Of a DNA stretch of 25,134 nt, positions 5,981 to 13,587 are shown in pieces; within the stretch, counting starts at the first letter, position 1; each line of letters starts with the position of its first letter. The stretch spans positions 1 through 25,134 of the forward strand of contig CAMLKC010000010.1 of the NCBI GenBank assembly GCA_946480595.1, given 5' to 3'. The translations under genes and the position numbers were made by a program. A model generated the notes under the pieces. It saw only the letters and a list, made by a program, of their open reading frames with translations. It made no database searches and was not told where the DNA came from. The stretch is from an uncultured Candidatus Saccharibacteria bacterium (GTDB lineage Bacteria; Patescibacteria; Saccharimonadia; Saccharimonadales; CAMLKC01).

Positions 5981-7994
5981 TCACGCCCGTAAGCAAAAGG
6001 GTGCCGGATTTACACTCATCGAGCTGTTAATTATCGCGCCAATCGTCATCATTGCCATCAGCGGCTTCATTGCCCTGATGATTTCTGTCGTGGGTAAAGT
6101 ACTGCTAACCCGCGACCAAGGAGTCCTCACATACTCCACACAAAACGCGCTCAACCGCATAGAAGAAGACGTCCGCCTGAGCGCCAAGTTCCTCTCAACG
6201 ACTGGCGCCCTGCCATCACCACAAGGCAGCAACAGCAACTTTACAGGCACCTCTGCCTTCACTAATACGTCTAATACGCTGATCCTAAACGCCCTTGCAA
6301 CCGACAGCAACCCCCGATCTTCTGACCGCTGGCTGATGTACTACGACAACCAGCCTAATCCCTGTGGCGAAACCGAAACCGCCAACCGCGTCTTTTCTGT
6401 CCGCATCATTTACTTCATTAAAGACAACTCCCTTTGGCGACGAACATACGTCCCCGACTGGAACCTCAACACTAGCAGTCCCGACTCAAACACTATCTGT
6501 ACTTACAGCGAAGATTATTACCCATGGCAAAAGAACAGCTGTAGCCCAGGATATACTGCATCGCGCTGTAAGGCCGAGGACGAGCGTGTCATGGACAACA
6601 TCAGCTCACTTTCAGTGCAGTATTTCAGCAGCCCCACCAGTACGACCGATATAGGAGCTGCAAATGCTGAATCTGCCGCCGCCATCAGTGTCGCTATAAA
6701 TGGCTCCAAAAATACAGCAGGCAACACCTTTACGACCAGTTCCTCGTTGCGCGTCGCAAAGCTCAACAGCATCAACACCGATGCTTCCCCGCTTACTGCG
6801 CCCGTCGTATCGCACTCATTCCCTGCTTCCGATACAGTCTTGTTTAGCTGGGCCGGTATTGCATCGGCGACCAACTATCTCGTTTCCTACAATATTAATG
6901 GAGGTAGCTGGACAAACACGACAGCCAGCGGCGCAACCACCAGCTACGCCGTGACGGCAAACCGGGGCGACACTATATCGTTCAAAGTCGCCGCAACCAA
7001 CGGGACGTATACCTCTAGCTACACCTCAGACGCTGCCACGCTACCGCTTTGGGTTGATGCCGATCTGCAAAGTACTTGGGTTGATTACAGCTCTACGTTC
7101 GCCCACGCCTCTTACACGCGCACTAAAGATAATGTCGTTGTGCTAGAAGGCCTCATCAAGAACGGCCCTGCCACCTGGGACACAACCATATTCACACTGC
7201 CAGTTGGCTACCGCCCGGAGTACCGCCTTATCTTCTATGTCGGCTCATACAACGCAGGAAGCGGCTTCGGTCGAGTCGACGTCCTGACAAACGGCGATGT
7301 CCGGTTTATGCAGGGTACTGCAACCTGGATATCCCTCGATGCCATTAAGTTTCTTGTCGGAGGTTCATGGACTAACCTCACTATGCAAAACAGCTGGATA
7401 AACTACGACGCGGGTTATCCTCCGCTTGCAGTTGCCACCGATGCCAGCGGCCGCACGCATGTCCGCGGATTAGTCAGAAACGGACCTACCACTCCTACTC
7501 ACGTCATCATCGGCGGCCCTATTCCTACTGCAAAACAGCCGCCAAAACAAGGACTATACACGGGTGTTACCTCAGGTACGGGCTTTGCTAGCTTCGATAT
7601 CAAGCCTACCGATGTCGTCACCCGGTCGGCAGTGACTTCATACATATCCACTAACGCTATATACTATCCCACTTCATACAATGGGTGGACCAACCTATCG
7701 CTCCAGAACAGCTGGGTTACCTACAGTAGTACATTCAACACTCCGCAGTACACAAAATCCGCCGACGGTATTGTCACCGTCAAGGGGCTCATAAAGAGCG
7801 GGGCAACGGCCAATGGTACTATTATCGCTAACCTGCCGGTTGGCTACCGCCCAGACAAAAAGCTCATTCTTTCCAGCAATGCTAACTCGCATCACGCCCG
7901 CATTGATGTTGCACCGAACGGTAACATCACCATAGAAGGTACCGGCGACGCAGCGTTTATGAGCCTCGATGAAATTACCTTCCTCGCTCAGTAG
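5958..7994 (+). CDS. Large pilin-like adhesin with FN3-like and phage-tail-type repeats, 678 aa
   Basis: I chose ATG 5958, 10 nt after an AGGAG; an in-frame GTG at 5949 is almost on top of that SD. The N-terminus carries a prepilin signal (KGAGFTLIELL) and one hydrophobic helix. Residues up to about 250 form a pilin-like head resembling PilW/GspJ, with several Cys. Residues about 275-362 look like a fibronectin type III domain (VLFSWAGIASATNYLVSYNI, then YAVTANRGDTISFKVAA). From about 369 to the end are three ~105-residue repeats, each starting LQ/MQ-(S/N)-(T/S)W-(V/I)-Y and ending near SLD-I-F; copies 1 and 3 share PVGYRP, a phrase familiar from phage tail and collagen-like fibre C-termini. 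Likely a pilus-tip adhesin. Pilins of this size and design are unusual. Confidence 0.85.
   Translation: MSFSSMISHARKQKGAGFTLIELLIIAPIVIIAISGFIALMISVVGKVLLTRDQGVLTYSTQNALNRIEEDVRLSAKFLSTTGALPSPQGSNSNFTGTSAFTNTSNTLILNALATDSNPRSSDRWLMYYDNQPNPCGETETANRVFSVRIIYFIKDNSLWRRTYVPDWNLNTSSPDSNTICTYSEDYYPWQKNSCSPGYTASRCKAEDERVMDNISSLSVQYFSSPTSTTDIGAANAESAAAISVAINGSKNTAGNTFTTSSSLRVAKLNSINTDASPLTAPVVSHSFPASDTVLFSWAGIASATNYLVSYNINGGSWTNTTASGATTSYAVTANRGDTISFKVAATNGTYTSSYTSDAATLPLWVDADLQSTWVDYSSTFAHASYTRTKDNVVVLEGLIKNGPATWDTTIFTLPVGYRPEYRLIFYVGSYNAGSGFGRVDVLTNGDVRFMQGTATWISLDAIKFLVGGSWTNLTMQNSWINYDAGYPPLAVATDASGRTHVRGLVRNGPTTPTHVIIGGPIPTAKQPPKQGLYTGVTSGTGFASFDIKPTDVVTRSAVTSYISTNAIYYPTSYNGWTNLSLQNSWVTYSSTFNTPQYTKSADGIVTVKGLIKSGATANGTIIANLPVGYRPDKKLILSSNANSHHARIDVAPNGNITIEGTGDAAFMSLDEITFLAQ
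7064..7991 (+). repeat. Three tandem ~105-codon tail-fibre-type domain repeats within the pilin gene
   Basis: Copy 1 starts near 7064 (LQSTWVDYSSTF), copy 2 near 7378 (MQNSWINYDAGY) and copy 3 near 7691 (LQNSWVTYSSTF). Copies 1 and 3 are closest and share GLIK-G, (T/N)LPVGYRP and R(V/I)DV--NG(D/N). Copy 2 is more diverged and lacks GYRP. The repeats are diverged at the DNA level, so they are old rather than a recent tandem duplication. Confidence 0.8.
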
Positions 7995-8015
7995 TACAAC
8001 CGATGAAGAAAACGC

Positions 8016-8044
8016 TTGCGCTTATGTGGCGACAATAGTATCAT
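8016..8044 (+). promoter_or_regulatory. Promoter of the major pilin gene
   Basis: -35 TTGCGC (8016-8021) and -10 TATCAT (8039-8044) with an exact 17-nt spacer. The resulting leader (about 33 nt) contains the SD AGGGGG. A second AT-rich TATA-containing stretch (8051-8064) could be an alternative -10. Confidence 0.6.
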
Positions 8045-8083
8045 ACGGATATAAAGTTTATATAATTAGGGGGCAAATATAGA

Positions 8084-8527
8084 ATGACCTTTAGCAAATT
8101 AAAAACCATGAAAAAGGATCGCGGTTTCACCATCGTTGAGCTCTTGATCGTGATTGTGATCATCGCCATCTTGGCTGCCATCGTGATCGTTGCCTACAAC
8201 GGTATTACTAACCGTGCAAAGACCTCTAAAGCTCTTTCTGCAGCACAAGCCGTTCAGCAAAAAGCCGGAGCATACAACGCCGAAGTTGGATACTATCCTG
8301 ACGCAGGCGCTGACCTTACTGGTGCAGCAAGTAGCCTAAGCTATAACCTAACAGGTGTTACATTTGCAGGTGCAGACATAGTCGCTGCTCCAGCAGACGA
8401 AAATACTGTTTACATAACAACCTGCCCAGCCTCTTCTACGGCATCAGCGGTTAAGGGTATAAATATTAAATACTGGGACTATAACACTCCTGGTGCAGTA
8501 ACGATTACTTCTGGCGTCTGTCCATAG
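8084..8527 (+). CDS. Type IV major pilin-like protein, 147 aa
   Basis: The N-terminus (MKKDRGFTIVELLIVIVIIAILAAIVIVAYNG) is a textbook type IV prepilin: leader ending in Gly, mature Phe1, Glu5, and a long hydrophobic helix with the IVIIAILAAI core. The head contains a Cys pair (ITTCPAS and the C-terminal SGVCP), matching the D-loop disulphide of type IVa pilins. Size, a strong SD (AGGGGG) and separate promoter and terminator suggest high, independent expression, as expected for the major subunit. An internal ATG at codon 9 (MKKDRGF) is an alternative start, but the SD favours the first. The minor pilins lie directly upstream. In Saccharibacteria, type IV pili are known to take part in motility and host attachment. 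Confidence 0.88.
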   Translation: MTFSKLKTMKKDRGFTIVELLIVIVIIAILAAIVIVAYNGITNRAKTSKALSAAQAVQQKAGAYNAEVGYYPDAGADLTGAASSLSYNLTGVTFAGADIVAAPADENTVYITTCPASSTASAVKGINIKYWDYNTPGAVTITSGVCP

Positions 8528-8548
8528 CTCCAATCCTATGTAGATTAC

Positions 8549-8576
8549 AAAATAACCACCTACGGGTGGTTATTTT
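8549..8576 (+). terminator. Bidirectional terminator between pilin gene and glyA
   Basis: A near-perfect hairpin AAATAACCACC-TACG-GGTGGTTATTT followed by T's on the forward strand and, by symmetry, on the reverse strand. It lies between two convergent genes. Confidence 0.88.
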
Positions 8577-8594
8577 GATTAGGCGGATTCAGTC

Positions 8595-9878
8595 TCAATT
8601 TATCCTATCGCTCGGCAATGGGAACTGCTCTACAAACACCCGCACTTCTTCGCGCAGCGTTGCGAGCATCGCTTCGTCCTCGCGTGCGTCAATCGCCTGC
8701 TTCATCCAGTCGGCAATCTGCTCCATATGCTCTTCCTTCAGGCCGCGGGTGGTGATTGCTGGTGTACCCAGACGAATACCACTTGGCTTAAACGGCGGCA
8801 ACGGGTCATCCGCAACCGAGTTAGCGTTGAGTGTCAGCCCCATTTTATCCAGTGCTACTTCGGCAACTTTACCGTCTATGCCAAAGCTCTTGTAGACATC
8901 GGCCAAAATAAGGTGATTACTCGTTCCGCCAGTCACCAGCTGAAAGCCGCGCTTTTGCAACTCGTCGGCCAGTACTGCCGCGTTTTTCACGATCTGCGCA
9001 GCGTAATCCTTAAACTCGGGCTTTAGCGCTTCGCCAAATGCCACGGCCTTGGCTGCAATAACGTGCATATGCGGGCCGCCCTGTGTCCCCGGAAAGATCG
9101 AACGGTCAATAAGGGTTGGAATGTTTTCGAGCGTTTTCTCGGGCTTTTTTAGCGGGTTGCCTACCGTGCCGCGCGATAGAATCAAGCCGCCACGGGGACC
9201 GCGAAGTGTTTTGTGTGTGGTCGTCGTAATAACATGAAAGCCGTAGTCAAATGGGTTTTTGGCCACACCGCCAACTATTAGCCCTGCAACGTGCGCCATG
9301 TCCGCCATAAGTAGCGCACCGACTTCATTGCCAATCTCGGCAAACTTAGCGTAGTCAAGCTCACGCGGGTATGCGCTGTAGCCTGCCAGGATAATTTTTG
9401 GCTTGTGTTCCTGGGCAAGACGCCGCAGCTCGTCGTAGTCTATCTCACCCGTTGCTGGGTCTTTCATTTTGTAGCGCACAAAGTTATAGAGCTGCGCGCT
9501 GCGAGTCACTGGCGCACCGTGCGTCAGGTGGCCGCCATGCGAAAGGTCCATCGCAAGCACCGTATCACCCGGCTCGAGCCAGGCGTTGTAGACAGCCTCG
9601 TTTGCCGGAGCACCCGAGTGCGGTTGCACATTGGCGTGGTCGGCCTTAAAAAGCTGTTTGGCGCGGTCAATCGCCAGCTGTTCTACCTGGTCGGTAAACT
9701 CCTGGCCGCCGTAATAGCGCCGCCCGGGGTAGCCCTCGGAATATTTATTAGTAAAAATACTACCGAGTGCCGTCAGCACGTCGCGCGAGACATAGTTTTC
9801 GCTTGGAATAAGCTCTAGTCCGTCGCGTTCGCGCTGCTCTTCGCCTTCAATAAGTTTAGCCACGATTTGGTCGTTCAT
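8595..9878 (-). CDS. glyA: Serine hydroxymethyltransferase
   Basis: This PLP enzyme interconverts serine and glycine while charging tetrahydrofolate with a one-carbon unit. The 427-residue length is that of bacterial GlyA. Conserved elements: ELIPSENY (22-29), NKYSEGYPGRRYYGG (44-58), PHSGAPANEAVY (86-97), LSHGGHLTHG (112-121), MADMAHVAGL (191-200) with PLP-contacting Asp193 and His196, TTTTHKTLRGPRGG (218-231) with the Schiff-base Lys223, and FPGTQGGPH. The ATG is preceded by GAAAGGAA. SHMT is among the few amino-acid-linked enzymes commonly kept in reduced CPR genomes, where it probably feeds glycine and one-carbon units. Single gene with its own terminator. Confidence 0.98.
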   Translation of the reverse strand: MNDQIVAKLIEGEEQRERDGLELIPSENYVSRDVLTALGSIFTNKYSEGYPGRRYYGGQEFTDQVEQLAIDRAKQLFKADHANVQPHSGAPANEAVYNAWLEPGDTVLAMDLSHGGHLTHGAPVTRSAQLYNFVRYKMKDPATGEIDYDELRRLAQEHKPKIILAGYSAYPRELDYAKFAEIGNEVGALLMADMAHVAGLIVGGVAKNPFDYGFHVITTTTHKTLRGPRGGLILSRGTVGNPLKKPEKTLENIPTLIDRSIFPGTQGGPHMHVIAAKAVAFGEALKPEFKDYAAQIVKNAAVLADELQKRGFQLVTGGTSNHLILADVYKSFGIDGKVAEVALDKMGLTLNANSVADDPLPPFKPSGIRLGTPAITTRGLKEEHMEQIADWMKQAIDAREDEAMLATLREEVRVFVEQFPLPSDRIN

Positions 9879-9998
9879 GAAAATTCCTTTCGTTAAGTGG
9901 TTAGAGGGTGGCGAAGAAAAGTAATTAAATCATGTCTCTACTATATAAGAAAACGGGGTATAATACTATTCAGGTTAGCAGATTCTTGATAAAAAGTG

Positions 9999-10025
9999 TT
10001 TACATTATATCGTATGTGATATAAT
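9999..10025 (+). promoter_or_regulatory. Promoter of HTH-murA
   Basis: TATAAT at 10020-10025 with a -35-like TTTACA at 9999-10004 (15-nt spacer). The -10 ends 7 nt before the chosen ATG at 10033, so the transcript should start at or one base before the codon. An additional TATAAT at 9959-9964 may be a second upstream promoter. Confidence 0.6.
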
Positions 10026-10026
10026 G
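10003..10026 (+). promoter_or_regulatory. Perfect 9-bp palindrome over the murA -10 box, candidate operator
   Basis: CATTATATC and GATATAATG are exact inverted repeats separated by the 6 nt GTATGT. The right arm contains the -10 hexamer of the murA promoter. Protein binding here would block RNA polymerase. The gene it controls encodes its own XRE-type HTH domain, so autorepression is the natural inference. Confidence 0.6.
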
Positions 10027-10032
10027 ATTGGC

Positions 10033-11568
10033 ATGAGCAATGATGATTACAAGATAAAAATCGGCACACTTATTCAGGAAGCGCGCACTAATCGCGGCTT
10101 TACACAGGCGCAATTAGCGAAAGAACTCGGCACTAGCCAGTCAGCGATTAACCGTATTGAAAAGGGCGGTCAAAATATCAGCCTTGAGATGATCGCCCGC
10201 ATTAGTGACGTACTTTCAAGCAATATCGTCACCCTTAACCACACCGGTAAAATCAATTTCCGTATTCATGGCGGTAAAGAACTCTCTGGTAGCATTGAGG
10301 TAAAAACCAGCAAGAACGCGGCTGTTGGTTTGCTATGTGCCGCCCTGCTTAACAAAGGTAAGACTACGCTTCGCCGCGTGGCCCGCATTGAAGAAGTTAA
10401 CCGTATTATTGAGGTGCTCCAGAGCATTGGTGTCAAAACCCGTTGGATCGGCGATAACGGTGATCTTGAAATCATCCCACCAAAACGTCTTGAGCTCGAA
10501 AAAATGGACATTGCCGCTGCCAAACGAACCCGCACCGTCATTATGTTTCTCGGGCCGCTCCTGCATCAGTACGACGACTTTAGATTACCGTTTGCCGGCG
10601 GCTGCAACCTTGGTACTCGCACCGTCGAGCCGCATCTTGTCGGGCTCGCCCCTTTTGGTATGGACGTCGAAGCCAAACCTAACACCGATTATTATCACGC
10701 GACCGTCAAAGAAACGAAGGTCGGTAAGACTATTCTCCTCACCGAACGCGGCGACACAGTTACCGAAAACGTCATCATGGCCGCGGCTCTGTATGAAGGA
10801 ACGGTCACTATTCGAAACGCCAGCCCAAACTACATGGTGCAAGATGTTTGTTTCTTTCTGAAAAAGCTCGGCGTCGACATTAAAGGTATCGGCACGACCA
10901 CACTTACTATCACGGGCAAGAAAAAGATCAACCAGGACATTGAATATTTCCCAAGCGAAGATCCTATTGAAGCCATGAGCCTGATCGCTGCCGGTATCGT
11001 GACCGATTCTGAAATCACCATTACCCGTGCGCCGATTGAATTTATCGAGCTGGAGCTGGCCATTCTCACCGGCATGGGTCTGCAGTATGACATCACCGAA
11101 GAATATAAAGCGCGTAACGGCCACACCCGCCTGGTAGATATCTCTCTCAAGCATTCCAAACTGCACGCCCCCAAAGACAAGCTGCACAGCATGCCGTTTC
11201 CCGGCGTTAATATGGACAACCTCCCCTTCCTCGGCCTTATTGCTACCGTCGCGCACGGCCGCACGCTCGTCCACGACTGGAGCTACGAAAACCGCGCCAT
11301 TTACTTTACCGAGCTCACCAAACTTAACGCCAGCATCGAGCTGGTTGACCCGCACCGCGTATATATTACCGGACCTACCAAGTGGAAAGCCGCTGATGTC
11401 GTAGCGCCGCCTGCGCTTCGCCCTTCGGTAGTCATCCTTCTTGCTATGCTAGCAACGCCCGGTATATCTGTTTTGCGTGATATTTATTCGATTAACCGCG
11501 GGTACGAAGATCTTGCGGCCCGCCTCAACACGCTTGGCGCCGAAATAGAGACCATCCGCGAAATTTAG
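10033..11568 (+). CDS. murA: MurA with an N-terminal XRE-type HTH domain
   Basis: UDP-GlcNAc 1-carboxyvinyltransferase catalyses the first committed step of peptidoglycan synthesis. The protein is 511 aa from ATG 10033; an upstream in-frame ATG at 10024 overlaps the -10 box and is unlikely. Residues about 7-62 are a Cro/XRE helix-turn-helix (GFTQAQLAKELGTSQSAINRIEKG). MurA spans about 76-511, with KTSKNAAV (Lys94-Asn95, the KN substrate pair), AGGCNLGTR with the phosphoenolpyruvate-binding Cys191 (fosfomycin target), and the C-terminal INRGYEDL. The loop FPGVNMDN replaces FPTDMQAQ of E. coli, moving or losing the usual Asp305, so catalysis there may differ. Normal MurA is about 420 aa; the extra length is the HTH. 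A palindrome over the promoter suggests self-regulation. Confidence 0.95.
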   Translation: MSNDDYKIKIGTLIQEARTNRGFTQAQLAKELGTSQSAINRIEKGGQNISLEMIARISDVLSSNIVTLNHTGKINFRIHGGKELSGSIEVKTSKNAAVGLLCAALLNKGKTTLRRVARIEEVNRIIEVLQSIGVKTRWIGDNGDLEIIPPKRLELEKMDIAAAKRTRTVIMFLGPLLHQYDDFRLPFAGGCNLGTRTVEPHLVGLAPFGMDVEAKPNTDYYHATVKETKVGKTILLTERGDTVTENVIMAAALYEGTVTIRNASPNYMVQDVCFFLKKLGVDIKGIGTTTLTITGKKKINQDIEYFPSEDPIEAMSLIAAGIVTDSEITITRAPIEFIELELAILTGMGLQYDITEEYKARNGHTRLVDISLKHSKLHAPKDKLHSMPFPGVNMDNLPFLGLIATVAHGRTLVHDWSYENRAIYFTELTKLNASIELVDPHRVYITGPTKWKAADVVAPPALRPSVVILLAMLATPGISVLRDIYSINRGYEDLAARLNTLGAEIETIREI

Positions 11569-11572
11569 TCGC

Positions 11573-11601
11573 TCGACAATTCTTCAATTTCGTTGTATAA
11601 T
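11573..11601 (+). promoter_or_regulatory. Promoter of the ROK kinase gene
   Basis: -35-like TCGACA (11573-11578) and TATAAT (11596-11601) with an exact 17-nt spacer. The region is AT-rich and like other promoters here, in contrast with the GC-rich gene it drives. Confidence 0.65.
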
Positions 11602-11610
11602 TACCTACAA

Positions 11611-11632
11611 GCTAACCCTATCATGGGTTGGC
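11611..11632 (+). promoter_or_regulatory. 5' leader hairpin of the ROK gene
   Basis: GCTAACCC and GGGTTGGC form an 8-bp stem (one T-G pair) around TATCAT. It starts a few bases after the predicted transcription start and ends before the SD AGGGGTGA, so it would lie at the very 5' end of the mRNA. It could stabilise the transcript or act as a weak attenuator or binding site. Confidence 0.45.
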
Positions 11633-11654
11633 ACTATCTGAGGGGTGATTTGGC

Positions 11655-12500
11655 ATGGACGTTATCGCTGCTGCCGACGTAGGCGGCACGAGTACGCGTG
11701 TGCTGATCAATACAACCAACGGCACCGAGGTCGCGCGTCGGGTCCTCCCGACGAGCCCGGACAACTACACCCAGGCGCTCCGCGACATCACCGCCGCTAC
11801 CCGCTGTCTGAGCGAGGGTCACCGAATCCTCGCCGTCGGCGCCGGTGTGGCGGGAGCGATCGAGCAGGGTGTCGTCACCGGGTCGGGCAACCTGCCCGGA
11901 TGGATCGGCCAGAACATTCAGGCCGACCTCGAAGGGGCGTTCGACGCTCCCTCGACCGTCCTCAACGACGCACAAGCCGCCGGACTCGGAGAGTTCGCGG
12001 TACTGGGCAAGTCCATCGTGTACGTGATCTGGGGGACCGGCGTCGGGGCGTGCATCGTCATCTTCGACAACGGCCACCTCATCGCACTGCCCACCGAACT
12101 CGGCCACATCATCATCGACCGCAGCAGCAAGCTCCGGTGCGGATGTGGGGGCTACGGCCACCTGGAGGCGCACGTCTCCGGCGGCAACATCCCCAAGCGG
12201 GAGTTCGACGGACAGAACGGCATCAAGGCCGAGCACCTAACAGATCACCAGTGGGCCGAGGTGCTGCACGACATGGCCGTCGGCCTGCGGAGCATCTCCG
12301 CCGGCGCGCTGGGTCTGCCGATCGTTCTGGGCGGTGGCGTCGCCACCAAGCAGAGTCACCGGCTACCGGTTCTCCGCCAGATGGTCGGGCAGCTCCAGTC
12401 GAGCTGCCCCGTCCCCGAGCTGCTCCTCGCTAAGCATGGTGAGGACAGTGGGCTCGTGGGTGCGGCCTACGCCGCGCAGCAACTCGCTGCGGTGGCGTAA
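11655..12500 (+). CDS. ROK-family sugar kinase, GC-rich
   Basis: This 281-residue ATP-dependent sugar kinase of the ROK family (glucokinase or N-acetylhexosamine kinase type) has the phosphate-1 loop AADVGGTSTRV (about 6-16), catalytic LNDAQAAG with Asp105, the phosphate-2 motif WGTGVGA (126-132), ELGHIII (148-154), the zinc-type motif CGCGGYGHLEAH (162-173) with His where many ROK proteins have Cys, and the adenosine motif LGGGVATK. It lacks the N-terminal HTH of ROK repressors. The SD AGGGGTGA supports the start. Third codon positions are almost all G or C, unlike murA upstream and the EEP gene downstream, which suggests acquisition from a high-GC (for example actinobacterial) donor. Substrate not determinable. 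Confidence 0.9.
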   Translation: MDVIAAADVGGTSTRVLINTTNGTEVARRVLPTSPDNYTQALRDITAATRCLSEGHRILAVGAGVAGAIEQGVVTGSGNLPGWIGQNIQADLEGAFDAPSTVLNDAQAAGLGEFAVLGKSIVYVIWGTGVGACIVIFDNGHLIALPTELGHIIIDRSSKLRCGCGGYGHLEAHVSGGNIPKREFDGQNGIKAEHLTDHQWAEVLHDMAVGLRSISAGALGLPIVLGGGVATKQSHRLPVLRQMVGQLQSSCPVPELLLAKHGEDSGLVGAAYAAQQLAAVA

Positions 12501-12517
12501 GCCGCCAAGGTCTTTTG

Positions 12518-12548
12518 CGGTTTTTCCCTTGTAAAAAAAGAAAAACCG
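12518..12548 (+). terminator. Terminator hairpin between ROK and EEP genes
   Basis: CGGTTTTTC and GAAAAACCG are a perfect 9-bp inverted repeat. A smaller stem (CCGC...GCGG followed by TTTTT, 12502-12525) overlaps it and is a more classical forward terminator. The two convergent genes probably share it. Confidence 0.65.
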
Positions 12549-12575
12549 TGCACCACCCTGAAAATTATTTACAGC

Positions 12576-13337
12576 TTAAGTTGCAAACTCAGCAACGCAC
12601 AAATAATGGTCGGCACGTACCGGCTGCACACGAGAATCAACAAGCGTCAGACCGTCCGAATACAGGATATGATCTGGCGTTTTCTTTTGGTTCTCTTTGT
12701 TTGGCCTCGTTAGCTCGTCAGGGAGCGCCTCTCGAAGCCGCAGCTGGTCGTACAACCTGGGGTAAATAGTATGAGGCGTATCGAAGTTAAAGTCGCCGCC
12801 AAATATAAGCGGCGCTTTGAGGCTCTCTACTAGCGCACTATCAATCTTACCCGCCAAGACATTCCCTTCGCCTTGGTCGTACCTGGCGCCAAACACCGGC
12901 AACGGCAGCATTTGCGTATTCACGATCATAATATCCCCCATCATAAGCCGCTGCGCACCCTTATGATGCACGCTCGCCGGCCGACCATCAGAGAAAAACA
13001 ACGGAAAATGCGGGTATGTATACTCCAGAGTATCAAGTGGCTCTAGGGGGTCTTTTGACAGCACCGCCATACCAAGCTGATAATTTTCATCGATATGCGA
13101 CGGGCTTATAGGCTGCTCATACACATTCTCATAACCTAGCAGCGCTGCCAAATCACGGGCGACTGACCTGTCTTCACCAAAATGCACCTCTTGTAGCAGC
13201 ACCACGTCGGGGTCTGCCGCCTGCAGGATACCAGCAAAATAACCAAGATCTTCTTTTTCATAGTCAAAATGATCAAGCGAGCGCATTGTGCGGCCACCAG
13301 CAATATTCCAAGACGCAACCGTCAATTTTTTACTCAT
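12576..13337 (-). CDS. Endonuclease/exonuclease/phosphatase-family enzyme
   Basis: This 253-residue protein has the complete metal-dependent EEP active site: SWNIAGG with Asn11, LLQEVHF with the metal-binding Glu50, VNTQM (139-143), GGDFNFD with Asp182 and Asn184, DHIL with Asp222-His223, and the C-terminal ADHYLC with Asp243-His244. The fold covers DNA-repair nucleases, sphingomyelinase-like and inositol-phosphatase-like enzymes; the substrate cannot be chosen from sequence. There is no signal peptide, so it is probably intracellular. Start ATG 13337 has only weak SD-like sequence. It is convergent with the ROK gene and shares codon use with the typical genes of the window. Confidence 0.85.
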   Translation of the reverse strand: MSKKLTVASWNIAGGRTMRSLDHFDYEKEDLGYFAGILQAADPDVVLLQEVHFGEDRSVARDLAALLGYENVYEQPISPSHIDENYQLGMAVLSKDPLEPLDTLEYTYPHFPLFFSDGRPASVHHKGAQRLMMGDIMIVNTQMLPLPVFGARYDQGEGNVLAGKIDSALVESLKAPLIFGGDFNFDTPHTIYPRLYDQLRLREALPDELTRPNKENQKKTPDHILYSDGLTLVDSRVQPVRADHYLCVAEFAT

Positions 13338-13410
13338 ATATTCTGTATTTTACCACGTCCGGCAGAGTCTTTTTTTGCGGCTTCAACTGTGGTACAATTG
13401 CATAGTATTT

Positions 13411-13488
13411 GGCGAATGTAGCTCATTTGGTTAGAGCGTCGGGTTGTGGTTCCGAAGGTAGTGGGTTCAATCCCCATCATTCGCCCCA
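13411..13488 (+). tRNA. tRNA-His (anticodon GTG)
   Basis: Full cloverleaf with an encoded extra G at -1 opposite C73, the identity pair of bacterial tRNA-His. Acceptor GCGAATG/CATTCGC, D-arm GCTC/GAGC, anticodon stem TCGGG/TCCGA with loop TTGTGGT, T-loop TTCAATC, encoded CCA. TACAAT at 13393-13398 is the likely -10. Confidence 0.97.
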
Positions 13489-13498
13489 AGACATTATA

Positions 13499-13528
13499 AA
13501 AAGACTCCTTTTCAGGGGTCTTTTGCTT
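13499..13528 (+). terminator. Terminator after tRNA-His
   Basis: AAAAGACTCC and GGGGTCTTTT form a strong hairpin (one T-G pair) with an internal T-run and a further T-run downstream. Confidence 0.85.
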
Positions 13529-13551
13529 TTTTATATAAAATATGATATAAT
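13523..13551 (+). promoter_or_regulatory. Promoter of the GC-rich small ORF
   Basis: TTGCTT (13523-13528) and TATAAT (13546-13551) with an exact 17-nt spacer, immediately after the tRNA-His terminator. The leader carries SD GAGGAG (13576-13581). Confidence 0.65.
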
Positions 13552-13587
13552 AGAATAGTTCAGACGAGATCACGTGAGGAGAAGCCC

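Noticed and set aside
7064..7991. Recent tandem duplication or CRISPR-like repeat
   Set aside because: The three units are diverged protein domains in one frame, without spacers or identical DNA repeats.
9398..9818. Forward ORFs of 83 and 137 codons over glyA
   Set aside because: Antisense shadows of a confidently identified gene.
10585..11355. Long reverse-strand ORF (256 codons) inside murA
   Set aside because: It is fully antisense to a gene with clear MurA motifs and shows no family features or start signals.
11634..12433. Long frames on both strands over the ROK gene
   Set aside because: High GC removes stop codons; only the 11655 frame has ROK motifs and an SD.
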